Counted from the first letter of the stretch, positions 32,630-45,104 are shown. The stretch: DNA of 64,000 nucleotides from Deinococcus sp. Marseille-Q6407 (GCF_946848805.1 NZ_CAMPFU010000002.1:332501-396500); one strand, 5' to 3'. Notes: generated by a model not told the origin, from the letters alone. Program-made: numbers and translations.

Positions 32630-33631
32630 TTAGGGCAAGTCGTTGTGTCTGTCTGCCTGCGCCTCACCCTCGGCCTGGGGGAGCGCCCGGAGGTGCTGGC
32701 GGTAATGCTGGGCCTTTTCCACATAGCGGTCGGCATTACCGAAGGAGGCGCCGACTGACCCGACCACCCGTGCCGGCACGCCCACCGCCACCATGCCATC
32801 GGGGACCACGTCGCCTTCGCGCAGCAGGGCACCGGCTCCCACCACGGCGCCACGGCCCACCCGCGAGCCGCTCAGCAAGGTGGCCCCCATGCCGATCAGG
32901 CTGCCCTGCTCGCAGTGGGCACCGTGAACAATGGCCCCGTGCCCCACGGTGACGTCCGCCTCCAGAATGCAGGGGTGCCCTTGATCGGTGTGCAGCACCG
33001 CGCCGTCCTGCACGTTGGAGCGGGGACCTACCCGGACCGGTTCGATGTCTCCGCGCAGCACTGCGCCGAACCAGACCGAGCTGTCCTCGGCCAGTTCCAC
33101 CGAACCGATAACGGCAGCGGTGGGAGCCACGTAGGCGCGGGGATGCAGCTGCGGCATACGCTCATCCAGGGCGTAGAGCGGTCCTCTGGCAGCTCCTGCA
33201 CGCTGCAGAGTCGCCCTTTGCTGCTCAGCCTGCCACAGCAACTGCTGGTCTTCGGCGAAGTTCAGCTGCTGAGCTGCCTGCGCCACTGTCACGAAGCCGC
33301 CGGCCTGAAAGGTCTCTTCCAGCCGCACGGTTTCGCTGCGCGCCTCCATCAGAAACCAAGTGAGTTCGCGTTGCTGCCCGCGGTTGTTGGTGTAACGGGT
33401 CGGGGGCAGCCAACCGAGTTCGGCAGCCTGAATGCCAGTTTCTTCCAGCACCTCGCGCGCAGCAGTCTGCACGGGCGTCTCGCCCGGTTCCAGGTGGCCC
33501 TTGGGAAAAGTCCAGCTGCCATCGCGGTACTGCACCAGCAAAACGGCGCCGGACCGGTTAAAAACGACCCCGCCGGCGCCCGGCTGTGTTCCGCCGGCGG
33601 CAGGGTGGGGGGCGGCGTGGGAGACATCCAT
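32630..33631 (-). CDS. Fusion of a Nudix hydrolase and a gamma-carbonic-anhydrase-like protein
   Basis: 333 residues. Domain 1 (about 18-145) is a Nudix hydrolase with box GHLEPGETPVQTAAREVLEETG at 45-66. Domain 2 (about 155-315) is a left-handed beta-helix of the gamma-CA/YrdA/PaaY type: LHPRAYVAPTAAVIG, SSVWFGAVLRGD, NVQDGAVLHTDQG, then VTVGHGAIVHGAHCE, which supplies the His residues expected to bind the metal. Both halves look intact and are in one frame without a stop. TATACT lies 6 nt before ATG 33631 and a perfect palindrome overlaps it, implying regulation. Confidence 0.88.
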   Translation of the reverse strand: MDVSHAAPHPAAGGTQPGAGGVVFNRSGAVLLVQYRDGSWTFPKGHLEPGETPVQTAAREVLEETGIQAAELGWLPPTRYTNNRGQQRELTWFLMEARSETVRLEETFQAGGFVTVAQAAQQLNFAEDQQLLWQAEQQRATLQRAGAARGPLYALDERMPQLHPRAYVAPTAAVIGSVELAEDSSVWFGAVLRGDIEPVRVGPRSNVQDGAVLHTDQGHPCILEADVTVGHGAIVHGAHCEQGSLIGMGATLLSGSRVGRGAVVGAGALLREGDVVPDGMVAVGVPARVVGSVGASFGNADRYVEKAQHYRQHLRALPQAEGEAQADRHNDLP

Positions 33632-33637
33632 ATGGCC

Positions 33638-33643
33638 AGTATA
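33638..33643 (-). promoter_or_regulatory. -10 hexamer, leaderless promoter of the Nudix/gamma-CA gene
   Basis: TATACT on the minus strand, 6 nt before ATG 33631. Confidence 0.6.
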
Positions 33644-33657
33644 GGCAAGTGCCTATA
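33640..33657. promoter_or_regulatory. Perfect inverted repeat overlapping the promoter (possible operator)
   Basis: TATAGGCA-AG-TGCCTATA, two 8-bp arms around 2 nt. It covers part of the -10 and the spacer of the Nudix/gamma-CA promoter: the expected position for a dimeric repressor. Confidence 0.6.
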
Positions 33658-33720
33658 GTGCCCCGGGCGTCCCGGACTTCAGCCGCCGGGCAGAGAATCC
33701 AGAGCAGACCTTCACTATCT

Positions 33721-33750
33721 TTCACCCTGGCGGCTCTTCCATGCCATAAT
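33721..33750 (+). promoter_or_regulatory. Candidate promoter of the cold shock gene
   Basis: TTCACC (33721-33726), 18-nt spacer, CATAAT (33745-33750). It leaves a leader of about 80 nt, as is common for cold shock mRNAs, with AAGGAG before the ATG. Confidence 0.5.
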
Positions 33751-33834
33751 GCTTTTGTCTGAGTACCGGCCAAGACAAGTGATAGCTGCCCAAGGGGCAG
33801 ATATCGGCCGCGCCGCCCAGATGCAAGGAGATTT

Positions 33835-34080
33835 ATGCCTCAAGGACGAGTAAAGTGGTTTAGCGTGGAAAAAGGGTATGGTTTCATTGAGCATCCCGGC
33901 AACCCCGACGTTTTCGTGCACTACAGCGCTATTCAGAGCAACGGCTTCCGTAAGCTCAACGAAGGCGACGAAGTCGAATTCGAAGTTGGAGACGGACAAG
34001 GCGACCGTGGCCCCCAGGCCAAGAACGTCGTCGTGACCAACCCGGCTCCGGTTTCGGACAGCCGCAGCGAACGCTGGTAA
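33835..34080 (+). CDS. Cold shock protein (CspA family)
   Basis: 81-residue single cold-shock domain, an RNA chaperone. RNP1 is KGYGFIEHP and RNP2 is VFVHYSAI; the opening [12 protein letters not shown] is canonical. A short Ser/Arg tail (VSDSRSERW) extends past the usual 66-70 residues. An AAGGAG site precedes the ATG. Codon use is less GC-rich than in neighbours, as is common for highly expressed genes. It has an upstream promoter with a long leader and a strong terminator. Confidence 0.96.
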   Translation: MPQGRVKWFSVEKGYGFIEHPGNPDVFVHYSAIQSNGFRKLNEGDEVEFEVGDGQGDRGPQAKNVVVTNPAPVSDSRSERW

Positions 34081-34154
34081 GGTTTGTTCTGTCGCTGAAC
34101 CACTCGGCCATTCCCACGCGGAAGAGCCAATAATAATGCTGGTTGTAGTGACAG

Positions 34155-34182
34155 CCGCCTCCTTTATGGGGGCGGTTTTTTT
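34155..34182 (+). terminator. Rho-independent terminator of the cold shock gene
   Basis: Stem CCGCCTCC/GGGGGCGG (one U-G pair), 5-nt loop, then seven T. Confidence 0.85.
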
Positions 34183-34235
34183 ATGGCTTTCTAAGAAGAA
34201 GGTGGGGAGAGGGTATCTGGCCCCCTCCCCAGGGG

Positions 34236-35627
34236 TCAGCCTGCTGTAACCGGCTCGGGCGCGCTGGCTTCCTTTTCTTCCAGCACACTGGCCGGCAGCT
34301 TCACGTCCAGCCCCTGTGCGGCTGCCCAGGTGCCGAAGTCCTGCAGCCCAGCGCGGAACATCAGGGGGCGTTTTTCGCGCTTGCCCCATTTGCGTTTACC
34401 TGCTGGCAGTTCGGGGTCAGGCACCAGCGCCCAGTTCACGTTCATTGGCTGGAAGCCTTTGGGGTTGGCACTGGCCAGGTAATGCACCAGGCCGCCCAGC
34501 ATGCTGGTCTGGGGCGGTACGCTGGGCGCCAGGCCCTGGGCCAACCGGGCCGCGTTCAGGCCAGCCAGCCAGCCGGTGGCAGCTGATTCCAGATAACCCT
34601 CGGTGCCGGCCAGCACGCCCGCCACGAACTTCTGCGGGTCGGCCTTGAGCTGCAGAGTATCCAGCAGCACATCCGGCGCGTTCAGATAGGTGTTGCGGTG
34701 CATCACGCCGTAGCGAACGATTTCGGCGTTTTGTAGCCCGGGAATCAGCTGCACCACTTCCTTCTGGTCACCCCACTTCAGCCCAGTCTGAAAGCCGACC
34801 AGTGACCACATCCGGCCCCCTTCGTCTTCCTGGCGGAGTTGCACGACGGCGTAAGGCCAGCGGCCTGTTTTGGGATTGTCCAGCCCCTTGGGCGACATCG
34901 GACCGAAACGGGGGGTGTCCACACCGCGCCGGGCGATTTCCTCGATGGGCATACAGCCTTCAAAGAATTCCAGCTTTTCCCAGTCGTGCGGGGTATGGCT
35001 GCGGGCCTGCTCCAGCGCGGTCATAAAGCGCAGATACTCTGCCTTGGTTAGGGGGCAGTTGATGTAGTCGGCGCTTTGCTCGTAGCGTCCGGCCCGCCAG
35101 GCAATGTCCATATCAATGCTGTCGATGTCGATGACCGGCGCGGCAGCGTCATAAAAGCTCAGGCGCTCGGAGCCGGTCAGGCGCTGCACGTCTTCGGCCA
35201 GCGCGTCGGAGGTGAGCGGCCCTGTGGCGATCACGCAGATGCCGTCCGGCACGCGTTCCACTTCCCCGGCGATCACTTCAATCAGGGGATGCGCCCGGAT
35301 CAGGGCGGTGACGCGGGCGCTGAAAGCCTCGCGGTCCACGGCCAGCGCATTGCCGGCCGGCACCCGGCTCTGGTCGGCGCTGCCCACGATGCCCCCGCCT
35401 ACCGAGCGCAGTTCGGCTTGGAGCATGCCCTTGGACTGCATCTCGCCCTCGCCGCCCAGGCTGGTCGAGCAGACCAGTTCGGCAAAGTCGCCGGAGCGGT
35501 GCGCCGGGGTCATTTTGGCAGGGCGCATCTCATACAGGCGCACATGCACGCCCTGCGCCGCGGCGCTCAGGGCAGCTTCGGAGCCGGCCAGCCCAGCGCC
35601 GATCACGGAAATTTCAGGCCTCGTCAT
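34236..35627 (-). CDS. trmFO: Methylenetetrahydrofolate--tRNA-(uracil-5-)-methyltransferase TrmFO
   Basis: 463-residue flavoprotein that makes m5U54 in the T-loop of tRNA with methylene-THF as carbon donor. FAD-binding VIGAGLAGSEAA near the N-terminus, then YEMRPAKMTPAH, LVCSTSLGGEG, the catalytic-region INCPLTKAEY and the late GVMHRNTYLNAP block, all typical. ATG 35627 is supported by TACACT 7 nt upstream. The last 20 residues (EEKEASAPEPVTAG) are a non-conserved tail. Confidence 0.96.
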   Translation of the reverse strand: MTRPEISVIGAGLAGSEAALSAAAQGVHVRLYEMRPAKMTPAHRSGDFAELVCSTSLGGEGEMQSKGMLQAELRSVGGGIVGSADQSRVPAGNALAVDREAFSARVTALIRAHPLIEVIAGEVERVPDGICVIATGPLTSDALAEDVQRLTGSERLSFYDAAAPVIDIDSIDMDIAWRAGRYEQSADYINCPLTKAEYLRFMTALEQARSHTPHDWEKLEFFEGCMPIEEIARRGVDTPRFGPMSPKGLDNPKTGRWPYAVVQLRQEDEGGRMWSLVGFQTGLKWGDQKEVVQLIPGLQNAEIVRYGVMHRNTYLNAPDVLLDTLQLKADPQKFVAGVLAGTEGYLESAATGWLAGLNAARLAQGLAPSVPPQTSMLGGLVHYLASANPKGFQPMNVNWALVPDPELPAGKRKWGKREKRPLMFRAGLQDFGTWAAAQGLDVKLPASVLEEKEASAPEPVTAG

Positions 35628-35634
35628 TCTGCCC

Positions 35635-35640
35635 AGTGTA
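35635..35640 (-). promoter_or_regulatory. -10 hexamer, leaderless promoter of trmFO
   Basis: TACACT on the minus strand, 7 nt before ATG 35627. Confidence 0.5.
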
Positions 35641-35747
35641 CCGGCCCGCGTAGGAGTGCTGCGGCTGCAACGTTCACTTTTGGCTGCGGCGGGGTTTATC
35701 TTGCCCGGCGGCCCGGCAGGGTGACGGAGCTGTCAGAGCCCTAAACC

Positions 35748-35753
35748 TACAGT
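35748..35753 (+). promoter_or_regulatory. -10 hexamer of the two-component operon
   Basis: TACAGT, 10 nt before ATG 35764, leaving at most a few leader nucleotides. Confidence 0.35.
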
Positions 35754-35763
35754 GGGCGGCAAC

Positions 35764-36930
35764 ATGAGTTCTGTTCGCCGCGCCCCGCAGCCCACCTCGC
35801 CGCAGGCCCCGGCCTCGCCGGCGGCGGGGCCGGCCAGTCTGCGGGTGCAGATCACGGCGGTGATCGCCCTGCTGGCGTTCCTGCCCAATCTGGTGGTCAC
35901 GGTGATGGCAGGCCCGCGCTTGCCGGTGCTGTCTTTGGCGGTGTGGATGGTGCTGGTGGCGCTGCTGTCGGGGATGGTGGCCTGGCTGCTGAGCGGCGTG
36001 CTGCTGCGGCCCCTGATTCAGCTGCGGGCCGAGGTTGAACAGGGTGATTTCGGTGAGCCCAGGGCCGATGACCCGGCCGAGATCGCTGCGCTGCGCCGGG
36101 CCTTTGCCGGGTTGCTGGCCCGGCTCCGCACCGAGCAGGACCGCCGCAACGCTTTTATGGCGACCCTGGTGCATGATCTCAAGACGCCGCTGATCGCCAC
36201 TGGGCACCTGGTGCACTCGCTGACCCATTTCGACCTGACGCCGGAGCAGAAGTGCGAGATCAGCGACAACCTGCTGGCCGAAAATCGCCGGCTGCTGTCC
36301 TTGGTCAGCCAGATGGCCGACGCCCACCGCTTCGAGCGCGACGATGTGCGCCTGAGTCCGCAGCCCACCGATCTGCGTTCATTGCTGGAGCGGGTGGCTG
36401 GCCGGCTGCCGTTGGCCCCTGACCGGCCGGTGACGCTCTCGGTGGTGGGGGAGGGGCAGGCAGTGGTGGACGCGGCTGTGCTGGAGCGGGCAGTCATCAA
36501 CCTGGCCGACAATGCGCTGCGCTACGCCCACTCCCGGGTCGAGCTGGCGGTGACGCCGCAGGGCCTGCAGGTCCGTGACGATGGCCCCGGCCTCTGCGAA
36601 CCGCTGGAGTTGCTGGCGCAGCCATTCAACAGCCAGCCGGCCCTGATCGCGGGGCAGCAATACACCGCCGGCACCGCTGGCCTGGGGCTGTTCATCGCCC
36701 GGCGCATCGCCGAGGCGCACGGCGGTCAGCTGGAGTACCTGAGAGTGCCGGGGGAACAGGGCCGGGGACAGACCGTCTTTACCCTGGCGCTGCCTGAGGT
36801 GGACCGGAATCTGCCGCTGCCGGCGGCACCGGGGCCGGGCCCCGCTGGCCCGCAGCCCCCGGAGGGTGCCCTGCCTTCATCATCTGGTCTGTCGGCGCCG
36901 GACTCCGGGCCGCAAAGGAGTGTCTTATGA
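35764..36930 (+). CDS. Membrane sensor histidine kinase
   Basis: 388 residues. Two membrane helices (about 30-50 and 57-80) with almost no loop between them, so the signal is probably sensed in the membrane or by a partner. HAMP-like linker, then HisKA with H137 ([10 protein letters not shown]), N-box [16 protein letters not shown], and [19 protein letters not shown]. The last 40 residues are Pro/Gly-rich. It overlaps its response regulator by 4 nt. The small extracytoplasmic loop is like intramembrane-sensing kinases. Confidence 0.9.
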   Translation: MSSVRRAPQPTSPQAPASPAAGPASLRVQITAVIALLAFLPNLVVTVMAGPRLPVLSLAVWMVLVALLSGMVAWLLSGVLLRPLIQLRAEVEQGDFGEPRADDPAEIAALRRAFAGLLARLRTEQDRRNAFMATLVHDLKTPLIATGHLVHSLTHFDLTPEQKCEISDNLLAENRRLLSLVSQMADAHRFERDDVRLSPQPTDLRSLLERVAGRLPLAPDRPVTLSVVGEGQAVVDAAVLERAVINLADNALRYAHSRVELAVTPQGLQVRDDGPGLCEPLELLAQPFNSQPALIAGQQYTAGTAGLGLFIARRIAEAHGGQLEYLRVPGEQGRGQTVFTLALPEVDRNLPLPAAPGPGPAGPQPPEGALPSSSGLSAPDSGPQRSVL

Positions 36931-37664
36931 GTCAGCCTGAGTTGCCCCCGTTGCGCCTCGCCGCGCTGGACCCCGAGCAGCGCCGTCCCGGAGAACGGGT
37001 CGGTGAAGCCGGATTCGTGGAGGCCGAACAGCCCTTACATCCGCAGGAAACCCGGCATCCACAGGAAACCCTGGTTCCTTTTACCCTGGTGATTGCTGAC
37101 GACCACCCACTGTTCCGGATGGGCCTGAAATACGCTCTCTCGCACCAGGGCTTCGAGGTGGTGGCCGAGGCGGCCGACGGCGTGGAAGCGCTGGAGGTTT
37201 GCCGCCGGCTGCGGCCCACTGCCGCCCTGCTGGACGTGAAAATGCCTGGTCTGACCGGTATAGAGGTCTGCCGGAAACTGCGCGCCGAGTGCCCCGAGGT
37301 GCTGAGCATCCTGATCACCACCTTTTCCGAGCCGGCCATTATCCAGGCCGCGCGGGAAGCGGGCGCCAGAGGGTATCTCTCCAAAGAAACCGACCCGCCG
37401 GCCCTGGCCGAGCAGCTGCGCGAGATTATCCAGGACCCTGGCCGGGACCGGCTGCCCCGGGTAGAGGTGCCGCGGCTGACCTCCCGCGAGAGCGAGGTGC
37501 TGCCGCTGCTGGCCCAGGGCCTCAGCAACAAGGAGATTGCCCGCGAGCTGGGCATCAGCCCCGACACGGTCAAGGACCATCTGGCGCGGATGTACGGCAA
37601 GCTGGATGCCTGTGACCGCACCGAAGCGGTCAGCCGGGCACGTACTATTGGGCTGCTGGAATAG
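36927..37664 (+). CDS. LuxR/NarL-family response regulator
   Basis: 245 residues. A receiver domain starts near residue 52 ([14 protein letters not shown]) with phospho-acceptor D103 (ALLDVKMPG) and the conserved Lys in YLSKETD. The C-terminal LuxR HTH reads [22 protein letters not shown], then [14 protein letters not shown]. Unusual is a 50-residue N-terminal extension with a tandem HPQET repeat (38-47). The start overlaps the kinase stop (ATGA), so kinase and regulator are a coupled pair. Target genes are unknown. Confidence 0.93.
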   Translation: MSQPELPPLRLAALDPEQRRPGERVGEAGFVEAEQPLHPQETRHPQETLVPFTLVIADDHPLFRMGLKYALSHQGFEVVAEAADGVEALEVCRRLRPTAALLDVKMPGLTGIEVCRKLRAECPEVLSILITTFSEPAIIQAAREAGARGYLSKETDPPALAEQLREIIQDPGRDRLPRVEVPRLTSRESEVLPLLAQGLSNKEIARELGISPDTVKDHLARMYGKLDACDRTEAVSRARTIGLLE

Positions 37665-37716
37665 TCGTGACCTGCACGCCTGGAAACTCTGGCCGGCAGC
37701 ACCGCGTACTTCTGGC

Positions 37717-38466
37717 ATGACCCAACCCGAATCTGGCCGCTCCACCGAGCCTGCTGCCTCCCCGGAGGACGCCGGCAGCACCCGCTTGCAGGACTTCCTG
37801 CGCCGCACGGCTGAGCGCGATAATCCGGGTGACGTCTTCGAGCTGGAATCTCCCCGGATGCTGGAGGCCACCGTGAACGGCCGTATCTGGAGCAAGCTGG
37901 GCGCGATGGTGGCCTACAAGGGCGACCTCGCCTTTCAGCGCGAGGGCATGCTGGCCGGCGGCATGATGAAGGCACTCAAGCGGGCAGTAACCAGCGAGAT
38001 GTCCCCGCTGACCCGGATTGAAGGCCGGGGTGTCTGCTACTTGGCTGACCAGGGCAAGCAGATCACGGTGCTGCGGCTGGAAGGTGACAGCCTGAACGTG
38101 AACGGCAACGACCTGCTGGCATTTGAAGACAGCATAAGTTACGACATCACCATGCACCGCCGGATGGCCGGCTGGGCCAGCGGCGGGCTGTTCAGCGTGC
38201 GCCTGAGCGGACACGGCCTGGCCGCGATTCTCAGCCACGGTCAGCCGCTGACCTTGCCGGTGCGGCCCGGCGAACCCGTGATTACCGACCCCAACGCCAC
38301 GGTGGCCTGGAGTGATGGGCTCAGCCCCGACCTGAAAGTGGATCTCTCGCTGCGGTCATTGCTGGGGCGCGGGGGCGGCGAAACCTACCAGATGGTGTTT
38401 GAGGGCAGCGGCTTTGTGGTGGTTCAGCCTTATGAGGAAAAGCCGGTGCTGATCAGCAGCGACTGA
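37717..38466 (+). CDS. AIM24-family protein
   Basis: 249 residues of the AIM24 (DUF124) beta-sandwich family, role unclear in bacteria. Recognised by VNGRIWSKLGAMVAYKGDLAFQ, the ARGY-like central part (GRGVCYLADQGKQITVLRL), ITMHRRMAGWASGGLF and the closing MVFEGSGFVVVQPYEE. ATG 37717 starts 52 nt after the response regulator; it may be in the same transcript. A bidirectional terminator follows. Confidence 0.85.
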   Translation: MTQPESGRSTEPAASPEDAGSTRLQDFLRRTAERDNPGDVFELESPRMLEATVNGRIWSKLGAMVAYKGDLAFQREGMLAGGMMKALKRAVTSEMSPLTRIEGRGVCYLADQGKQITVLRLEGDSLNVNGNDLLAFEDSISYDITMHRRMAGWASGGLFSVRLSGHGLAAILSHGQPLTLPVRPGEPVITDPNATVAWSDGLSPDLKVDLSLRSLLGRGGGETYQMVFEGSGFVVVQPYEEKPVLISSD

Positions 38467-38500
38467 ACCTCAGCGGCACTGGAATCTCAGCGACGCCGTA

Positions 38501-38544
38501 AAAAAGCTGACGGAAACCCTGTGTTTGGGCCTCCGTCAGCTTTT
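38501..38544. terminator. Bidirectional terminator between the AIM24 gene and trxB
   Basis: 10-bp stem AGCTGACGGA/TCCGTCAGCT with A-run before and TTTT after, U-rich on both strands. Confidence 0.85.
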
Positions 38545-38584
38545 CTATGAACCCCTGCCGGAGCGGGGCGAAGAAGGATGCTGC

Positions 38585-39589
38585 TCAGTCAGTGGCGGCG
38601 CTGGCGGCCGTTTCGCCTGCCGGCTGGGCCGCCGGGGAGAAGGCCGCTTCCAGCTCGGCCAGGGAGCGCTCGGCGGTCATGGCGGCGCGGGTGCCGGTGC
38701 CCACGCTGGTCGCCAGCTGGCGGTAGACCCAGTCGCTCACGTCACCGGCAGCGAACAGCAGCGGCACGCTGGTATAGATGTCGTCGCGCACGTCCACGTA
38801 GCCATCGGAGCGCAGCTGCACGGTGTCTTTCACGAAATCGGTGTTGGGCACGTGGCCGATAAAGATAAACACTCCGTCGGTCTCCATCACCTTTTCTTCG
38901 CCGGTTTCGAGGTTCTTCAGCCGCACGGCGTTCACCTGCTCGTCGCCCATGATCTCTTCTACGGCCGTGTTCCAGATGAATTTCATCTTCTCATTGGCAA
39001 AGGCGCGGGCCTGCGCAGCCTTGTTGGCCCGCAGGGTATCCCGGCGGTGAATCAGGGTAACTTCGTCGGCAAACTTGGTCAGGAAGAGGCCTTCTTCCAT
39101 GGCGGCGTCGCCGCCCCCGACCACCACCACTTTCTTGCCACGGTAAAAGAAGCCGTCACAGGTGGCGCAGGTGCTGACCCCTTTGCCCCAGAACTTTTCC
39201 TCGCCCGGCACGCCCAGCCGGCGTGGCTCGGCGCCGGTGGTCAGGATCACCGACTTGCTCTGGTAGGTGCCCGAGTAGCCCTGCACGGTAAAGGGATACT
39301 CTTCCGTTTCGGTGGTGTGCTGAATGCTCTGCACCTCGTCCATCTCAATCACGGCGCCGAATTTCTCGGCCTGCTGCACCATCCGCTGGCTGAGTTCCAT
39401 GCCGCTGATCGCCTCGGGGAAACCAGGGTAGTTCTCTACCTCCTCGGTCTGGGCAATCTGCCCGCCCGGCAGGCCACGTTCCAGGATCAGGGTGCGGAGT
39501 TCGCCGCGGCCGGTGTAGATGGCCGCCGTCAGTCCGGCGGGGCCGCCGCCCACGATAATCACATCGTACTGCTGGGGGTTTTGCGTCAT
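38585..39589 (-). CDS. trxB: Thioredoxin reductase
   Basis: 334-residue NADPH-dependent flavoenzyme that reduces thioredoxin. FAD motif [13 protein letters not shown] near residue 15, redox pair CATC ([11 protein letters not shown]), NADPH motif [11 protein letters not shown] with HRRDTLRA, and the C-terminal FAD motif FAAGDVSD. A 25-residue Ala-rich tail follows. ATG 39589 is backed by TACCTT 6 nt upstream. The promoter region ends only about 70 nt from an insertion-sequence remnant, so distal control elements may have been displaced. Confidence 0.95.
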   Translation of the reverse strand: MTQNPQQYDVIIVGGGPAGLTAAIYTGRGELRTLILERGLPGGQIAQTEEVENYPGFPEAISGMELSQRMVQQAEKFGAVIEMDEVQSIQHTTETEEYPFTVQGYSGTYQSKSVILTTGAEPRRLGVPGEEKFWGKGVSTCATCDGFFYRGKKVVVVGGGDAAMEEGLFLTKFADEVTLIHRRDTLRANKAAQARAFANEKMKFIWNTAVEEIMGDEQVNAVRLKNLETGEEKVMETDGVFIFIGHVPNTDFVKDTVQLRSDGYVDVRDDIYTSVPLLFAAGDVSDWVYRQLATSVGTGTRAAMTAERSLAELEAAFSPAAQPAGETAASAATD

Positions 39590-39595
39590 GAAACC

Positions 39596-39601
39596 AAGGT
39601 A
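39596..39601 (-). promoter_or_regulatory. -10 hexamer, leaderless promoter of trxB
   Basis: TACCTT on the minus strand, 6 nt before ATG 39589. Confidence 0.4.
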
Positions 39602-39670
39602 GCACTCCGCCCCCCCTGCGTCCGGGCGCGCGTCACAAAAGCCCGGCTGCCCGGCGGCTGCTTGCCTAAT

Positions 39671-39847
39671 ACTCATAAGTTGCACCTTGCATAGCTGAGC
39701 GAATAGCCGTGCTGGAGAAGAAATTCTCGTTCTTTTTGGAGCTGACTCAGAAGATGGTTGAGCCTGACTACGGGGAACAGGGTGTAGAGGGCCAGGCGTG
39801 CCGCCTCTTTCAAGGTCATCCCTTCTGAGCGATGCAGCATGGTCAGG
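39671..39847 (-). pseudogene. Truncated end of a second copy of the IS (transposase C-terminus only)
   Basis: Repeats the transposase 3' end and terminal inverted repeat (CTCATAAGTTGCACC). The encoded peptide [20 protein letters not shown], then SLSYARCNL, is nearly the end of the intact transposase. The first 110 nt are almost identical to the intact copy; the next 65 show many substitutions. Homology breaks off exactly at CATGGTCAGG, where the intact element begins. Confidence 0.85.
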
Positions 39848-40999
39848 CTCATAACTTGCACCTTGCATAGCTGAGCGAATAGCCGTGCTGGAGAAGAAAT
39901 TCTCGTTCTTTTTGGAGCTGACTCAGAAGATGGTTGAGCCTGACTACGGGGAACAAGGCGTAGAGAGCCAAGCGTGCAGCTTCCTTCAAGATCAGGGCCT
40001 CTGAGCGGTACAGCATGGTCAGGGTGAAGGCCAGGAAGACCATCAAAATCCAGCGGTCCAGACCCCTGGCAGTTCGCAGCGCGAACTGCGCCAACCCAAA
40101 CTGGTGCTTACCTTCCTTAAAGAAGGATTCCACCCCCCAGCGATGCGCACCCTCAGCAACGATCTCGTCCCCCTCCAGCAGTTCAGACGACACCGCGAAG
40201 AATTCGCGGTCCCCACGGTCCATCCTCCCCAGAGACAGCGTTTCCAGAGGCCAATTGGCGAGGTTGACATACCCTCCGTGCGGACAATCCGCCACTGTCA
40301 CCCGCCCAGGATGATCCGTGCGTCGGTTGCTCCGCACACCCACCACGAACTCGAAACCTAGACGCTGCACGCCTTCCAGAAAAACAGCGGCTTCAAAGCC
40401 GCTGTCCGCTAGGACACGTACCCGGAAACGTTTCTTGATGAAGTCCGGCACCTCTTCCAGTAGGTCGAGCGCCAGAGTGACGGGCGTGCTGGTGTGCTTG
40501 CCCTGGTAGACCCGGTAAGAAATGGGGAACTTCAGTTCCCCATACTCGGCAAACAGGACGACCAGGTGGATGCCATGTCTACCGTTGTACACACTGACAA
40601 AGGGCAACTGAGTTCCCACCTTTTCCACCGTGGTCAGATCCACACTGAGCCGCAACCGAGGTCGGCGTTTGGAGTGAGCTACGTCCAACAAAATGCGCCA
40701 CTGGATGTCCTGCGTCTCGTCCCAGCAACGGTCTGAATCCCAGTCATAGACGTTGAAGAAGCGACTCAGTGCACTGGGGCTGGCTCCTTCAGCCTGGCTG
40801 AACTTGGTCTTCTGACCTGGACTGTGGAAGAGGTGCAGCGAAGCCTCCAGGCTTCGCCGTTGGTACAGCGTCTCTGGAATATCCAGAACCTGCTGTGCGA
40901 AAATACGGACGCGCTCCCCTGAAGCCTGTTTGTACACACTTCCAGAATTTCAGCTCTGGGAGCGCTTTTTGTCCGCCTATTCAGGTGCAAGTTCTGAGT
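39848..40999 (-). mobile_element. Insertion sequence, IS4-type, apparently intact
   Basis: About 1150 bp with one transposase gene. The left end CTCATAACTTGCACCT and right end (minus strand) CTCAGAACTTGCACCT form a 16-bp inverted repeat with one mismatch. No convincing target duplication is visible; at most a 3-nt AAT flanks the remnant and the right end. Confidence 0.85.
39849..40937 (-). CDS. IS4-type DDE transposase
   Basis: 362 residues, full length, no stops. DDE motifs: first Asp in [12 protein letters not shown], second in [13 protein letters not shown], and the catalytic Glu in [13 protein letters not shown], where R-x3-E-x6-K matches the IS4 YREK signature except that the Tyr position is Gly. 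The TGA stop lies within the terminal inverted repeat. The element sits between trxB and ruvA without interrupting either coding region. The transposase may be active. Confidence 0.88.
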   Translation of the reverse strand: MYKQASGERVRIFAQQVLDIPETLYQRRSLEASLHLFHSPGQKTKFSQAEGASPSALSRFFNVYDWDSDRCWDETQDIQWRILLDVAHSKRRPRLRLSVDLTTVEKVGTQLPFVSVYNGRHGIHLVVLFAEYGELKFPISYRVYQGKHTSTPVTLALDLLEEVPDFIKKRFRVRVLADSGFEAAVFLEGVQRLGFEFVVGVRSNRRTDHPGRVTVADCPHGGYVNLANWPLETLSLGRMDRGDREFFAVSSELLEGDEIVAEGAHRWGVESFFKEGKHQFGLAQFALRTARGLDRWILMVFLAFTLTMLYRSEALILKEAARLALYALFPVVRLNHLLSQLQKEREFLLQHGYSLSYARCKL

Positions 41000-41081
41000 A
41001 ATAGGGAGAGGCAACTTAATAAAAAGCTTCGGTTTCCAGCTGCTGCGCGCTGGCCTCTCTTTTGGGAAGGGGGCCATTCTC

Positions 41082-41087
41082 TAGAAT
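41082..41087 (+). promoter_or_regulatory. -10 hexamer, leaderless promoter of ruvA
   Basis: TAGAAT, 6 nt before GTG 41094; lies 83 nt beyond the IS end. Confidence 0.5.
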
Positions 41088-41093
41088 GCCGGG

Positions 41094-41687
41094 GTGATTG
41101 TTTTCATCTCGGGCACCGTGCGCGAAGTGCGCCCTGGCAGTGCCGTTCTGCAAACCGGGGGCCTGGGCTATGAGGTCCACTGTCCACAGTCCACCCTGGC
41201 GCGGCTCAAGACCGGCGAGGTGGCCGAGCTGCACACCCGCTTCATCGTGCGTGAGGACGCTCAGCTGCTGTTCGGCTTTCATGATGCCGACAGCGCCCAG
41301 CTGTTCGACCTGGTGACCGGGGTCAGCGGCGTGGGCCCCAAGCTGGGGCTGGCGCTGCTCTCGGCCATGCCGGTGCCGACCCTGGCGCAGGGCATTCTGG
41401 ACGGCGACGCCAAGCTGCTCTCCAGCGTGAGCGGCGTGGGCAAGAAAACGGCCGAGCGTCTGATTCTGGAAGTGCAGGGCAAGGTGCCCGCGCACCTCGC
41501 AGTGCCGGCCAAGGGCGGCGGCAAGCCGGTGATGATGAGCACCGCCGGTGCCGACGCCACCGACGCCCTGCTGGCACTGGGCTTCCGCGAGGCGCAGGTG
41601 CGGACCGTGGTGGCTTCTCTGCTGGCCGACGACCCCGAACAGACCGCCGACGCCCTGATTCGCCGCGGCCTGGGACAGCTGCGATGA
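41094..41687 (+). CDS. ruvA: Holliday junction branch migration protein RuvA
   Basis: 197-residue DNA-binding subunit that targets RuvB to Holliday junctions. The N-terminal OB fold opens with IVFISGTVREV; two helix-hairpin-helix motifs are VTGVSGVGPKLGLALLS and SSVSGVGKKTAERLILE; domain III (DALLALGFREAQVRTVV) binds RuvB. GTG 41094 is set by TAGAAT 6 nt upstream. ruvB and ruvC are not in the window. The nearby IS lies upstream of the -10, so any upstream regulatory site would have been moved. Confidence 0.96.
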   Translation: MIVFISGTVREVRPGSAVLQTGGLGYEVHCPQSTLARLKTGEVAELHTRFIVREDAQLLFGFHDADSAQLFDLVTGVSGVGPKLGLALLSAMPVPTLAQGILDGDAKLLSSVSGVGKKTAERLILEVQGKVPAHLAVPAKGGGKPVMMSTAGADATDALLALGFREAQVRTVVASLLADDPEQTADALIRRGLGQLR

Positions 41688-41733
41688 GGCCGCTGTCTCC
41701 GCGTCTCCTGGCCGGCTCCACGGGCGAGCGCCC

Positions 41734-45104
<3,371 letters not shown>

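Noticed and set aside
37045..37075. Tandem CATCC(G/A)CAGGAAACC repeat as a CRISPR-like or regulatory array
   Set aside because: Only two units, in frame, and inside the regulator coding region.
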